Assembly (NCBI GenBank): GCA_003222975.1
Contig: QHXN01000027.1
Location: 1 to 64,000 of the forward strand
DNA: 64,000 nt
Origin: Acidobacteriota bacterium
GTDB lineage: Bacteria; Acidobacteriota; Blastocatellia; Pyrinomonadales; Pyrinomonadaceae
Direction of reading: 5' to 3'
Shown: positions 1-8,074 of the stretch, one piece after another
How the letters are laid out: each line of letters opens with the position of its first letter
Position numbering within the stretch: the first letter of the stretch is position 1
The notes under the pieces: generated by a model
Database searches by the model: none
Told to the model about the DNA's origin: nothing
The model's input: the letters and a program-made list of their open reading frames with translations, nothing else
Made by a program: the position numbers and the translations under genes

Positions 1-29
1 GATTGCCGCTTCCGCAGAGCCATAACTGA

Positions 30-111
30 AATGATGAATGCGGAATGATGAATGATGAATTTAAAGGCAAGCCGTCTTCAATTCATCACTCATCATTCCG
101 CATTCATCATT
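30..111. repeat. Palindrome family A, copy 1
   Basis: Arms 30-60 and 81-111 are complementary over 31 bp with one mismatch. The arm is built from GATGAAT/GCGGAATGAT units. The 20-nt loop begins TTAAAGGCAAGC, a core shared with other families. It lies just downstream of the rplS stop, where it could form a transcript 3' hairpin. Bases 1-29 to its left show no recognisable gene. Confidence 0.9.
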
Positions 112-115
112 ACCC

Positions 116-526
116 TCACTTGCTCTTGTTCGAGGCGGAAGCGCCCTGGGCCTGGCCGCTGCCGCCGGTCGTGGCCTGGCGCGTGTCGCGCTCGCGGATG
201 CGTGCGGCCTTGCCGCGCAAGGAGCGCAGGTAGTAGAGCTTCGCGCGGCGGACGCGCCCGCGGCGCACCAGCTCGACGCGCCCGATGACGGGGCCGTGCA
301 CGGGGAAGATGCGCTCGACGCCGACGCCGAAGCTCGTCTTGCGAACCGTGAAGGTCTCGCGCGCGCCGTCGCCCTTGCGCGCGATGCAAACGCCCTCGAA
401 CGCCTGGAGGCGCTCCTTGGTCTCCGACTCCTTGATGCGCACGTGCACGCGCACCGTGTCGCCCGGCCCGAAGTCGGGGATGTCCGTTCGCAACTGCGCC
501 TTCTCAACACTATCCAAGCGGTTCAT
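116..526 (-). CDS. rplS: 50S ribosomal protein L19
   Basis: L19 of the large ribosomal subunit lies at the 30S-50S interface. The 136-residue product carries the family core: a start [13 protein letters not shown], the segment [12 protein letters not shown] (about residues 22-33), then [10 protein letters not shown] and [15 protein letters not shown] (about 65-79), and an Arg/Lys-rich end [11 protein letters not shown]. Bacterial L19 is usually 115-130 residues; the extra is a low-complexity Gly/Gln/Ala tail. A GAGGTGA ribosome-binding site sits four bases before the ATG. It is the last gene of the leftward ffh-rpsP-khpA-rimM-trmD-rplS order, which is typical of bacteria. Palindrome families flank it on both sides. 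Confidence 0.97.
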   Translation of the reverse strand: MNRLDSVEKAQLRTDIPDFGPGDTVRVHVRIKESETKERLQAFEGVCIARKGDGARETFTVRKTSFGVGVERIFPVHGPVIGRVELVRRGRVRRAKLYYLRSLRGKAARIRERDTRQATTGGSGQAQGASASNKSK

Positions 527-549
527 GATGTCACCTCAAGCTGATTTGC

Positions 550-672
550 GATTTTAGATTTTTGATTTGCGATTTAAAGCACTCAGCCTTCAGCGATCAG
601 CACTCAGCTTTTTGTCCTCAGCCGAAGCCGAGCGCCGACGGCTCTCAAATCGCAAATCAAAAATCTAAAATC
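550..672. repeat. Palindrome family H
   Basis: Arms 550-575 and 647-672 are perfectly complementary over 26 bp and consist of AT-rich GATTT units. The 71-nt centre contains its own short repeats (CACTCAGC type). The element fills the rplS-trmD gap, and the last bases of its right arm form part of the trmD stop codon. Confidence 0.9.
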
Positions 673-1432
673 AAAAATTCCCCTCTTCCTCTTGCCCGGT
701 GGACGTGGCGCGCTCCTCGTCGTCGAGCGGGAGATGCGCGAAGAGGTCTGGGCGGTTGCGTCGCGTCTTCGCGAGCGCCGCGCGGCGACGCCAGCGTGCG
801 ACCTCCGCGTGGTGGCCGCTCAGAAGGACTTCCGGCACGCGCGCGCCCCGGAACTCGACGGGCCGCGTGTAGTTCGGAAAATCGAGCAGCCCCGCGGAGA
901 AAGACTCGTTGACCGCCGAAGTCTCGCTCCCCAGCGCGCCCGGCAGGAGGCGCGTGACCGCGTCCACCAGCACGACCGCCGCCGGCTCGCCGCCCGACAG
1001 AACGTAGTCGCCGATGGAGACTTCGTCCGTCGCCAACCGTTCGGCCACGCGCTCGTCCACGCCTTCGTAGCGCCCGCAGATGACGACGACGTGCTCGACG
1101 GCGGCGAACTCCGCCGCCAGTTCTTGCGTCAGCACGCGTCCCTGCGGCGAGAGCAGCACGACGCGTTTGCCGGCCTCGCGCAAACTTTGCGCGTCGCCCG
1201 CGCCCGCCAAAGATTCCACGGCCTCAAAGACGGGTTCGGGCTTCAAGACCATCCCGTCGCCGCCGCCGAAAGGTCGGTCGTCAACGACCTTGTGCCGGTC
1301 GTGCGTCCACGTGCGCAGGTCGTGCGCCGCCGTCTCGACCAGGCCGCCCGCGCGCGCACGCCGCACGATGCCGAAGTCGAACACCCCGCGAAAGAATTCG
1401 GGGAAGATCGTGATGATGTCAAAGCGAAGCAC
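671..1432 (-). CDS. trmD: tRNA (guanine-37-N1)-methyltransferase TrmD
   Basis: TrmD uses S-adenosylmethionine to methylate G37 of tRNAs next to the anticodon, preventing +1 frameshifts. The protein (253 residues from this start, normal for the family) begins [14 protein letters not shown] and has the SPOUT trefoil-knot signatures [11 protein letters not shown] and [20 protein letters not shown] chose GTG at 1430-1432 because it places the conserved [10 protein letters not shown] at the N terminus. The open frame runs further upstream only because repeat family T is open in that phase (it reads SRFTVHGLR). No ribosome-binding site is visible, since the repeat directly precedes the start. Neighbours rimM and rplS agree with the assignment. 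Confidence 0.96.
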   Translation of the reverse strand: MLRFDIITIFPEFFRGVFDFGIVRRARAGGLVETAAHDLRTWTHDRHKVVDDRPFGGGDGMVLKPEPVFEAVESLAGAGDAQSLREAGKRVVLLSPQGRVLTQELAAEFAAVEHVVVICGRYEGVDERVAERLATDEVSIGDYVLSGGEPAAVVLVDAVTRLLPGALGSETSAVNESFSAGLLDFPNYTRPVEFRGARVPEVLLSGHHAEVARWRRRAALAKTRRNRPDLFAHLPLDDEERATSTGQEEEGNF

Positions 1433-1433
1433 G

Positions 1434-1537
1434 CGTAAACCGTGAACCGTAAACCGTGACAAGAAAAGCCGCGCGTCGGAGGCCGCGAACCGTGGCGAGA
1501 TGAATCTCTCGTCACGGTTTACGGTTCACGGTTTACG
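1434..1537. repeat. Palindrome family T, copy 1
   Basis: Arms 1434-1460 and 1511-1537 are perfectly complementary over 27 bp, with a 50-nt centre. Each arm is CGTAAACC/CGTGAACC/CGTAAACC plus GTGAC. It lies between trmD and rimM; the right arm supplies the rimM TAA stop and the left arm abuts the trmD start. Confidence 0.93.
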
Positions 1538-2108
1538 TCTCCAAGAGTCCTTCCGGCGCGTCCACGCGGATAAGCTCTCCCGCGATGTCTATCCCGACGC
1601 AGATGCTCTCGGCGAGCGGGACGAGGTTCTCTTTGCCGCGCTCGTCGCATATGACGAGGACGGGCGCTTCGCCGCCCGTGTGGAGCACCTCGCTAACGGT
1701 GCCCAACTGCCTGCCCCCGACCGTCTCGACGCGACACCCTTCGAGCTGCCAGTCGTAGAACGCGCCCTCTTCGAGTTCGACCGCGTCGGATTCCGGCACG
1801 GCCAACTCGCAGCCCGCGAGCGCGGCGGCCTCTTCCGGCGTGTCGAAGCCTTTGAACTTCAGGACGACGCGGTCGCCGTGGAGCCAGTGGCCTTCGAGCG
1901 TGAGCCGCCGGCGCTCGCCGCCGTGGAAGACCGCGATCAACTCTCCGAGCCGGTCGAAGCGTTCGGGGAAGTCGGTCAGGATGTCGGCGGCGACCTCGCC
2001 TTTGAGGCCGCGCACCTTCGCGACTCGCGCGACGGCGACCAACTCGACCGCGCCCAGGTCTTCGACGCCGGACGCTTCGCTGCCGGCCCGCTCGCCCGCG
2101 CCGCTCAT
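1533..2108 (-). CDS. rimM: Ribosome maturation factor RimM
   Basis: RimM binds S19 and helps assemble the head of the 30S subunit. The 191-residue product has an acidic N-terminal extension (about 1-24), then the RimM barrel beginning VARVAKVRGLKGEVAADILTD (shown here by VAKVRGLKGEV at about residues 28-38) and a PRC-barrel end with GTVSEVLHTGGEAPVLVI and NLVPLAESICVGID. The start overlaps the khpA stop by four bases, implying translational coupling. The last residues and TAA stop come from the family T repeat, so the C terminus may have been altered by that element. Confidence 0.95.
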   Translation of the reverse strand: MSGAGERAGSEASGVEDLGAVELVAVARVAKVRGLKGEVAADILTDFPERFDRLGELIAVFHGGERRRLTLEGHWLHGDRVVLKFKGFDTPEEAAALAGCELAVPESDAVELEEGAFYDWQLEGCRVETVGGRQLGTVSEVLHTGGEAPVLVICDERGKENLVPLAESICVGIDIAGELIRVDAPEGLLET

Positions 2109-2344
2109 TCTTCGACGATGTCGAGGACGTAGCGCCGGTTGTGCTTCTGGCCCGCCGCGTGGAGCAGCGAGCGCAGGGCCTTCACCGTGCGCCCCTGACG
2201 CCCGATGACCTTGCCCACGTCCGTCTGCGCCACGCGGACTTCGATCACGGTCGTGGAGCGGTCGCGCTCGATCTCGCGCACGTCAACCGCGTCGGCCTCG
2301 CGCACGAGCTTCTTCAGGATTAACTCGACGGCCTCTTTCATCAC
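2105..2344 (-). CDS. khpA: KH-domain RNA-binding protein KhpA
   Basis: KhpA is a small single-KH RNA-binding protein that usually pairs with KhpB/Jag and is linked to small RNAs and cell-envelope control. The 79-residue frame is full length and holds the GxxG loop in VGKVIGRQGRTVKALRSLL (about residues 43-61; the loop is GRQG). It lies between rpsP and rimM, the usual place for this gene, and overlaps rimM by four bases. The frame opens with two methionines (MMKEAVELI); either could be used. Confidence 0.95.
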   Translation of the reverse strand: MMKEAVELILKKLVREADAVDVREIERDRSTTVIEVRVAQTDVGKVIGRQGRTVKALRSLLHAAGQKHNRRYVLDIVEE

Positions 2345-2346
2345 GG

Positions 2347-2424
2347 GTTCAAAGTTCCAAGTTCAAGGTTCAAAGTTGAAGGCCAAAGTTCTCAACTTTG
2401 AACCTTGAACTTGGAACTTTGAAC
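2347..2424. repeat. Palindrome family D
   Basis: Arms 2347-2379 and 2392-2424 are perfectly complementary over 33 bp. The arms are made of GTTCAA/AGTTCCA-type heptamers. The 12-nt loop starts AGGCC. It fills the rpsP-khpA gap. A single-arm relative is found inside a coding region at 25974-26001. Confidence 0.93.
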
Positions 2425-2431
2425 TTATGGA

Positions 2432-2695
2432 CTAGGCTTCCGGCTGCGCGGCGGCCTCGGCCCTCGACTGTTGGCGGATCAACTGCCGGACGGTGTCGGT
2501 CGGCTGCGCGCCGCGCCCGATCCAGTAGTTGACGCGATCCATCTTGAGCCGAACCTCCGCAGGCTCGCGCGTCGGGTTGTAGAACCCGACGTTCTCGACG
2601 TAAGCGCCGTCGCGCTTCGACAGCTTCTCCTTCACCACCACGCGGTACGAAGGGCTTTTCTTCGCGCCCATGCGCATCAGTCTGATTGCTAACAT
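2432..2695 (-). CDS. rpsP: 30S ribosomal protein S16
   Basis: S16 is an assembly protein of the 30S body. The 87-residue protein starts MLAIRLMRMGAKKSPSYR and continues through VVVKEKLSKRDGAYVENVGFYNP, which matches S16 along its length. A GGAGG ribosome-binding site lies five bases before the ATG. The short Ala/Gln-rich tail is typical of S16. It follows ffh in transcription order and precedes khpA, the common arrangement. Palindromes of two different families (G before, D after) flank it. Confidence 0.97.
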   Translation of the reverse strand: MLAIRLMRMGAKKSPSYRVVVKEKLSKRDGAYVENVGFYNPTREPAEVRLKMDRVNYWIGRGAQPTDTVRQLIRQQSRAEAAAQPEA

Positions 2696-2710
2696 TCAAC
2701 CTCCAAAAGC

Positions 2711-2792
2711 AAGTAAGCAGGGGGCAAGGGCAGGAGGCAGTAGAAAAGCATTTGTCTTTATACTGCCTCCTGCCCCTGCCTCCTGCTTACTT
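2711..2792. repeat. Palindrome family G, copy 1
   Basis: Arms 2711-2742 and 2761-2792 are complementary over 32 bp with two mismatches and an 18-nt loop. Units are GCAGGAGGCAGG-like. The right arm contains the ffh TAA stop (2787-2789). Confidence 0.92.
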
Positions 2793-4292
2793 TCGTTTCT
2801 TGTGCCGCGGCTTCTTCTTCTTCCTGTGTCCGGGTGCTGCCGGCAAGCCAGCCGGGAGTCCGGCGTCGCTGCCGTCGCCCATCATGCCGCTCACGTCGGG
2901 CATGCCCATCATCCCTGCGGCGCGGCGCATCAGCCTGCCCTTGATGCCGCCGCCTCCGCCCCCGCCGCCGAACATCCCCGAACGCGAGAGCTGCTGCATC
3001 ATCTGCCGCATCTCGACGTACTGCTTGACGAGCTGGTTGACCTCCGACACTGACGTGCCGGAGCCGCGCGCGACGCGGCGGCGGCGGCTCGCGTTAAGTA
3101 TCCGGTGGTCGCCGCGCTCCTCCCGCGTCATCGAGTCAATGATCGCCTCGGTGCGCTTGAGTTGCCGCTCCATCTCCGCCGACTGCTCTTCGTCCAACTG
3201 CGGCATTCCGATGCCGCCCAAGAGTTGGTCGGGCAAAAGCTTCATGATCTTCGAGAACGAGCCGAGCCGCTTGACCTGTCGAAGCTGGCCGCGGAAGTCG
3301 TCCAAAGTGAACTTGTTCTTCTGAAGCTTCTCTAACTGCGCCTCGGCCTCGTCCTGGCTGACCTTCGACTGCACCTCCTCGATCAAGGAGAGCACGTCGC
3401 CCATGCCGAGGATGCGCTGCGCGATGCGGTCGGGGTAGAACGGCTCAAGCGCGTCGTATTTTTCGCCGACGCCGACGAACTTCACGGGCTGTCCCGTCAC
3501 CTGCTTGATCGAGAGCGCCGCGCCGCCGCGCGCGTCGCCGTCCATCTTCGTCAGAACGACGCCCGTCGTGCCGACCCTTCGGTGGAACTCCTCGGCGGAG
3601 CGAACCGCGTCCTGCCCCGTCATCGCGTCGGCGACGAACAGAATCTCGACCGGCTTTGTTTCGCCCTTGATCTGGACGAGTTCTTCCATCAACTCGTCGT
3701 CAATGTGGAGTCGCCCGGCGGTGTCAATCAGAAGCGTGTCGTAGCCCTTCTGCTGCGCTTCACGGTAAGCCTCGCGCGCGAGTTCGACCGCGTCGTTCGA
3801 CTCCGGCTTTTCAAAGATTGACTGGGCGGTCGCCTTCGCGATGATTTTAAGTTGCTCGCGCGCCGCCGGGCGGTTCACGTCCGTCGAGACCAGGAGCGGC
3901 TTGCGCTGCTGATTCTGCGCGAGCCACATCGCGATCTTGCCGGTCGAGGTGGTCTTGCCCGAACCTTGCAGGCCGACGATCATCACGACGTTCGGCGTCG
4001 TCTTCGTGAAGACGAGCCGCGACGAAGTGCCGCCCAGGAGTTCAACCAGCTCGTCGTAAACGATCTTGACGACCTGCTCCGAGGGCTTCAGCTCCTGCCA
4101 GACCTGCTGACCCTCGGCCTTCTCCTTGACCGCCGCGATGAAGTCCTTCGCGACCTTGTAATTTACGTCGGCTTCTAAGAGCGCCAGCCGGATTTCGCGC
4201 AGCGCGGCGTCCACGTGCGCGGGCGTGAGCACGCCCTCGCCGCGCAGATTCTTCAGCGCACGCTTCAGCTTGTCTGAAAGAGACTCGAACAT
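2787..4292 (-). CDS. ffh: Signal recognition particle protein Ffh
   Basis: Ffh is the SRP54 GTPase that binds signal sequences and 4.5S RNA and docks with FtsY for co-translational membrane insertion. The protein (501 residues) has the N domain from MFESLSDKLKRALKNL, the P-loop GLQGSGKTTSTGKIA, the G3 motif DTAGRLHIDDELM, the G4 region TKMDGDARGG and a Met-rich M domain. The end holds a run of glycines and a Lys/Arg-rich tail. I start at ATG 4290-4292 because the 13 residues upstream are not Ffh-like. It opens the ribosomal operon; its last codons overlap a family G palindrome arm. Confidence 0.97.
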   Translation of the reverse strand: MFESLSDKLKRALKNLRGEGVLTPAHVDAALREIRLALLEADVNYKVAKDFIAAVKEKAEGQQVWQELKPSEQVVKIVYDELVELLGGTSSRLVFTKTTPNVVMIVGLQGSGKTTSTGKIAMWLAQNQQRKPLLVSTDVNRPAAREQLKIIAKATAQSIFEKPESNDAVELAREAYREAQQKGYDTLLIDTAGRLHIDDELMEELVQIKGETKPVEILFVADAMTGQDAVRSAEEFHRRVGTTGVVLTKMDGDARGGAALSIKQVTGQPVKFVGVGEKYDALEPFYPDRIAQRILGMGDVLSLIEEVQSKVSQDEAEAQLEKLQKNKFTLDDFRGQLRQVKRLGSFSKIMKLLPDQLLGGIGMPQLDEEQSAEMERQLKRTEAIIDSMTREERGDHRILNASRRRRVARGSGTSVSEVNQLVKQYVEMRQMMQQLSRSGMFGGGGGGGGIKGRLMRRAAGMMGMPDVSGMMGDGSDAGLPAGLPAAPGHRKKKKPRHKKRK

Positions 4293-4409
4293 AACTACAC
4301 AGACGCGTCGGCCAGCCCCAGCCGAAAACAAGGATGATAGCGGCGCGCGCGAGGGGTGTCAAGGAACGGGCACGGCAAATGAAATGAGCGACTTAGGGCG
4401 GGGCGATGG

Positions 4410-4490
4410 ATTGCGGAGCGGCGGATTTCGGATTGCGGATTTAAAGGCAGCTTGCCTCGATCCGCAATCCGAAATCCGCCGCTCCGCAAT
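4410..4490. repeat. Palindrome family B, copy 1
   Basis: Arms 4410-4440 and 4460-4490 are perfectly complementary over 31 bp with a 19-nt loop that starts TTAAAGGCAGC, the same core as in family A although the arms are unrelated. Units are ATTGCGG / GCGGATTTCGG. It lies just after the stop of the barrel gene at 4495. Confidence 0.93.
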
Positions 4491-4494
4491 CGGT

Positions 4495-5247
4495 TCAGTG
4501 GAAGGCGATGCCGACGCCGAAGGTGTAGGTGTCGGAGCGTCGGCCCGCCACGCGGAGCGTGAACGCGGCGTTGCCGGGCATGTCGCGGTCGCGCGCGAAA
4601 ACGGGGTTGTAGTCGAACTCGAAGACGCGCAGGTCAACGCGCCGGCTGAGGCGCACGTCGAGTCCGCCGCCGAGCTTCATGGCGAAGCTCGTGGGACGGT
4701 CGTCGAGCGTGAAGTTTGTGCCGCCGGTCGAGGTCTGAACGTCGTGCGAGGACTGCCGCGCCGCGCCGAAGAGGGCGTGCGCGAAGGGCTTGAGCCTCTT
4801 CCCCTCGGCGCGGTTGTCCTTCACCTGGACGCCGGCGAGGAACTGCCAGGTGCGGTCTGTGACCCGGTTCGTGTCGGTGTGTCCGCCGCTGTCGGCGAAG
4901 TGGTCAACGAAGGTCTCGGTCTTGAAGTGGCCGGTGACGTTCGCCTTGATGCCGAAGTAGCGCGACAGGTTGTAGGCGACGGAGGCGTCGAAGCCGTTGA
5001 AGCCGCGCCGGTCGCAGATGTTGCGCTGGAAGTCCGAGCCGAGGATGGCCGCGCCGTCGGGTGTGCAAGGCTCGAAGGTGAACGACTGCCCGCCCTCGGT
5101 GACGGTCTGCGTCCCCGAATTCGGCCCGACCCGCGCGTGCGAGTAGCCGCCATAGAACTCGACCTTGTTGTAATCGCCCGCGCCTTGCGCCGCGGCTCCG
5201 CCCGCGCAGGCCGAGATGAAGAGCATTGAGAGCAGAATTTTTCGCAT
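4495..5247 (-). CDS. Outer-membrane beta-barrel protein
   Basis: The 250-residue protein has a Sec signal peptide (MRKILLSMLFISACAGGAAAQ, cleavage expected after AAAQ near residue 21), then a series of amphipathic strands typical of an eight-to-ten-strand outer-membrane barrel: KVEFYGGYSHARVG near the start, a central YFGIKANVTGHF, and a C-terminal strand TYTFGVGIAFH ending in His after Phe. Two cysteines sit in an extracellular-like loop. I use ATG 5245-5247, preceded by AGGAG about ten bases away; a TTG at 5256 is possible. It is five bases downstream of the small HTH/CxxC gene, so the two are co-transcribed. Substrate or function is unknown. Confidence 0.8.
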   Translation of the reverse strand: MRKILLSMLFISACAGGAAAQGAGDYNKVEFYGGYSHARVGPNSGTQTVTEGGQSFTFEPCTPDGAAILGSDFQRNICDRRGFNGFDASVAYNLSRYFGIKANVTGHFKTETFVDHFADSGGHTDTNRVTDRTWQFLAGVQVKDNRAEGKRLKPFAHALFGAARQSSHDVQTSTGGTNFTLDDRPTSFAMKLGGGLDVRLSRRVDLRVFEFDYNPVFARDRDMPGNAAFTLRVAGRRSDTYTFGVGIAFH

Positions 5248-5252
5248 CGTGG

Positions 5253-5525
5253 TCAATCTCCTTTTGAAGTCTGTTCCATTAAGCTGTTGACGCAGACGAG
5301 CAGCGAGCCGTCGGGCGTCTCGGTCGAGTGGAGCGCGCCGGCCTCGACCATCCGGCAGAGGGCGCGCAAGGTAATGCCGACGGCGCGAACCGCCTGCTCA
5401 GCCGCGAGATGTCCGACCTCCCCGCCGCAGCCCGCACACCACGCGCGCCGAAGTTGTTCGGGGCGACGCACGAGCCAGAACTCGTGCGTCTCGATGAAGA
5501 CCCTGGTCGTCCTTCTCTTCGCCAC
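5253..5525 (-). CDS. Small CxxC / helix-turn-helix-like protein
   Basis: A 90-residue protein beginning VAKRRTTRVFIETHEFWLVRRP. It has a CAGC zinc-binding knuckle in WCAGCGGEVGHL (about residues 36-47) followed by a MerR/excisionase-like helix pair (AEQAVRAVGITLRALCRMVEAG) and the end LHSTETPDGSLLVCVNSL. Short proteins of this layout (RRTTRV.IE..EF..., CxxC, HTH, TPxGxLLVCxNSL) are known to me from Acidobacteriota, without an established role. I chose GTG 5523-5525 because family similarity starts there; the frame extends further but looks non-coding. It is directly upstream of the barrel gene and divergent from the regulator at 5791. Confidence 0.7.
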   Translation of the reverse strand: MAKRRTTRVFIETHEFWLVRRPEQLRRAWCAGCGGEVGHLAAEQAVRAVGITLRALCRMVEAGALHSTETPDGSLLVCVNSLMEQTSKGD

Positions 5526-5790
5526 GCTCGCCTCCCTCAAGGCATCCGGCGGCGTGCGCCCGCGCGTAAATAGATTCGCGGCCCCCGCCGGACGCGCGTA
5601 CTTGTTGCCTGCGGGTTCGGCCTTGCAATAGAATCGGCGCGCCGCCCGCGCCCACGCCCTGCCAGACCGGAACCGCCGAGCTTCAGCGTCGCGGCGGACA
5701 TTACCCCGCCGCACGGCGCGGCGTCTTAAGGCCGCGCTAAGAAAATTTCAGGATCGGGTTAAGGAAGTTCTAAGCGAGTTATAAGAGGCG

Positions 5791-7989
5791 ATGGAGGAGA
5801 GGAAGCACAGCGCTTACGTCTTTGACTCCTATCGGGTTGACGCCGAGGAGCGCCAGCTCCTGCGCGGCGGCGAGCACGTCCACCTCACGCCGAAGGAGTT
5901 CGAGACGCTGCTTGTCTTGGTGCGCAACTGCGGGCGCGTCCTGACGAAGGACGAGTTGCTGAAGGAAATCTGGCCCGACACCTTCGTCGAGGAGGCGAAC
6001 CTCGCCAACAACATCTCGGTGCTGCGCGAGGCGCTCGGAGGCGGCGGCAAGGACAACCCTTACATCAGGACGGTCGCGCGGCGCGGCTACCGCTTCGTCG
6101 CGCCCGTCAGCGAGCTGCCCGCGGGCGATGACGCGGTCGGCGGAAACGGCGCGGGGGCCGCTGAGACTTTAATCGAGAAGCACACGCTGACGAGCGTCGT
6201 CATCGAGCAGGAGGAGCAGGAGGCCGAGCCGGTCGGGGCAGAGACCGCGAGGCTGCTCCTGCCAGCCGCGAAAACCCGGCGGGCGAGGCTCATCGAAGTT
6301 CTGCGGAAGCGGCGCGTGCTCGTCGCGCTGGCGGCGGTCGCGGCGCTGCTCATAGGCGTCGGCGGCGGGCTGTTGTGGGGCCGTCGGCTCTGGCTGAAGT
6401 CGCCGCCGGCCTTCCAGCAGCTCACCTTCAGGCGCGGCCTGGTCGCCTCGGCGCGCTTCACGCCTGACGCTCAGACGATCATCTACAGCGCGCTCTGGGA
6501 GGGGCGACCGAGCGCGCTCTTCACGACGCGCCCCGAAAGCCCGGAGTCGCGCGCGCTCGGCCTCGACGACGCGCTCCTGCTCTCGATCTCTCGCCAGGGC
6601 GAGATGGCCGTGCTGCTCAAGGCCCAAGTGAGCTTCAGCACGAGCGGCACGTTGGCCCGAATGCCGCTCGAAGGCGGCGCGCCGCGCGAGGTCTTGCAGA
6701 ACGTCTCGGACGCTGACTGGTCGCCCGACGGGCGCGAACTGGCCGTCGTCCACTGGGTCGAGGGCGTGTGCCGTCTCGAATACCCGATTGGACACGTGCT
6801 CTACTCCTTGGGCGCGCCGGGCTGGCTCAGCCACGTGCGCGTCTCGCCGCGCGGCGACCAGGTCGCTTTCCTCGAACACCCGGTCGAGCGCTTCGACGAC
6901 CGCGGCGCGGTCGCGCTCGTTGACCTCGGCGGGCGTAAGCAGACGCTCTCGCGCACCTACGTCAGCGTCAACGGCCTCAACTGGTCGCCCGGCGGCGACG
7001 AACTCTGGTACACGGCGGCGGGCGGAGACCTCGGCAACTCGCTCTACGCGATTGACCTCGGCGGGCGCGAGCGCGAGCTGGCGAGCGCCGCCGGTCGGCT
7101 CAGCCTCTACGACGTGTCGCGCGACGGGCGGGCGCTGGTCGCGCGCGAGGACGGGCGCATCGGCATGATCGCGCGCGCTCCCGGCGCGGACGTGGAGCGT
7201 GAGATGTCCTGGCTCGACGGCTCGTTCCTGCGCGCCGTCTCCGCAGACGGGGGCATGCTTCTTTTCGACGAGGAGAACAGCGGCGGCGGCGCGGACGCCG
7301 AAGTTTACATACGCCAGACCGACGGCAGCCCGGCAGTCCGACTCGGCGACGGCCACGCGCTCGCGCTCTCGCCCGACGGGCGCTGGGCGCTCGCGCGCCA
7401 GCGCTTCACCACGCCGCCGCGACTCGTTCTGTTCCCCACCGGCGCGGGCGAGGCGCGTCAGCTTCCGGGCGGCGCGGTCACTTACTCGGAGTCCGCCGCG
7501 TGGTTCCCCGACGCCCAGCGTCTGCTGCTCATCGGGCATGAGCCGGAGCGCACGGCGCGTTGTTACCTCTACGACCTGGCGACCAATCAAGCGCGCCCCG
7601 TCACGCCCGAAGGCGTCGTCGGCCACGTCGTCTCGCCGGACGGTAAGTTCGTCGTCGCCGCCGACCGGGAGGATAAAGCGCCGCCCGCGCTCTACCCCTT
7701 GGACGGCGGCGAGCCGCAGGCGCTGCGCGGCGTCGAATCGGGCGACTTCGTCATCGGCTTCGGCGACGACGGGCGCTCGCTCTACGTCGCGCAGACGGGC
7801 ATCCCCGCCAGGGTTTATCGCGTGGAGCCGGCGACGGGTCGCCGCGAACTGTGGCGCGAAGTCTCGCCCGCAGACACCACTGGACTTCTCTTCCTGACGC
7901 CGCCGCGCGTCACGCCCGACGGTCGCGCCTACGCCTACACCTACTTCCGCCTGCTCAGCGACCTGTATCTGGTTGACGGGCTGAAGTGA
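5791..7989 (+). CDS. CadC-like membrane regulator with beta-propeller
   Basis: A 732-residue one-component regulator. Residues 7-106 are an OmpR/PhoB-type winged helix with LTPKEFETLLVLVRN, the helix RVLTKDELLKEIWPDTFVEE and the wing YIRTVARRGYRFVAPV. A variable Glu-rich linker follows, then one membrane segment (about 176-197) and a periplasmic domain with repeated PDG/SPDG turns (SPDGRELAV, SPGGDELWY, SPDGRWALA, SPDGKFVVA), indicating a WD40/TolB-type propeller. Such proteins sense envelope signals and bind DNA from the membrane. It is divergent from the HTH/CxxC-barrel gene pair, a plausible target. The signal is unknown. Confidence 0.88.
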   Translation: MEERKHSAYVFDSYRVDAEERQLLRGGEHVHLTPKEFETLLVLVRNCGRVLTKDELLKEIWPDTFVEEANLANNISVLREALGGGGKDNPYIRTVARRGYRFVAPVSELPAGDDAVGGNGAGAAETLIEKHTLTSVVIEQEEQEAEPVGAETARLLLPAAKTRRARLIEVLRKRRVLVALAAVAALLIGVGGGLLWGRRLWLKSPPAFQQLTFRRGLVASARFTPDAQTIIYSALWEGRPSALFTTRPESPESRALGLDDALLLSISRQGEMAVLLKAQVSFSTSGTLARMPLEGGAPREVLQNVSDADWSPDGRELAVVHWVEGVCRLEYPIGHVLYSLGAPGWLSHVRVSPRGDQVAFLEHPVERFDDRGAVALVDLGGRKQTLSRTYVSVNGLNWSPGGDELWYTAAGGDLGNSLYAIDLGGRERELASAAGRLSLYDVSRDGRALVAREDGRIGMIARAPGADVEREMSWLDGSFLRAVSADGGMLLFDEENSGGGADAEVYIRQTDGSPAVRLGDGHALALSPDGRWALARQRFTTPPRLVLFPTGAGEARQLPGGAVTYSESAAWFPDAQRLLLIGHEPERTARCYLYDLATNQARPVTPEGVVGHVVSPDGKFVVAADREDKAPPALYPLDGGEPQALRGVESGDFVIGFGDDGRSLYVAQTGIPARVYRVEPATGRRELWREVSPADTTGLLFLTPPRVTPDGRAYAYTYFRLLSDLYLVDGLK

Positions 7990-8009
7990 GCACAGGCGCA
8001 GACGAAAGC

Positions 8010-8044
8010 AGGTCAGTACCGTCTGCTGCAAGCGGTACTGACCT
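8010..8044. terminator. Bidirectional hairpin between convergent genes
   Basis: A perfect 12-bp stem (AGGTCAGTACCG, 8010-8021, with its complement at 8033-8044) and an 11-nt loop lie between the stop codons of the regulator (+) and the vWA gene (-). There is no T tract on either side, so it may act as a pause or mRNA-end hairpin rather than a classic intrinsic terminator. The motif TCAGTACCG recurs at 47500. Confidence 0.65.
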
Positions 8045-8074
8045 GAACCACCAACCGCGTGGCGCTTCGTGCGC

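Noticed and set aside
45-288. Small open frames reading IHHSSFRIHHY-type peptides
   Set aside because: They are translations of palindrome family A and antisense of rplS, not genes.
1434-1537. Family T palindrome as an integron attC site or CRISPR repeat
   Set aside because: No integrase or cas gene is near, the loops differ, and no spacer-repeat alternation exists.
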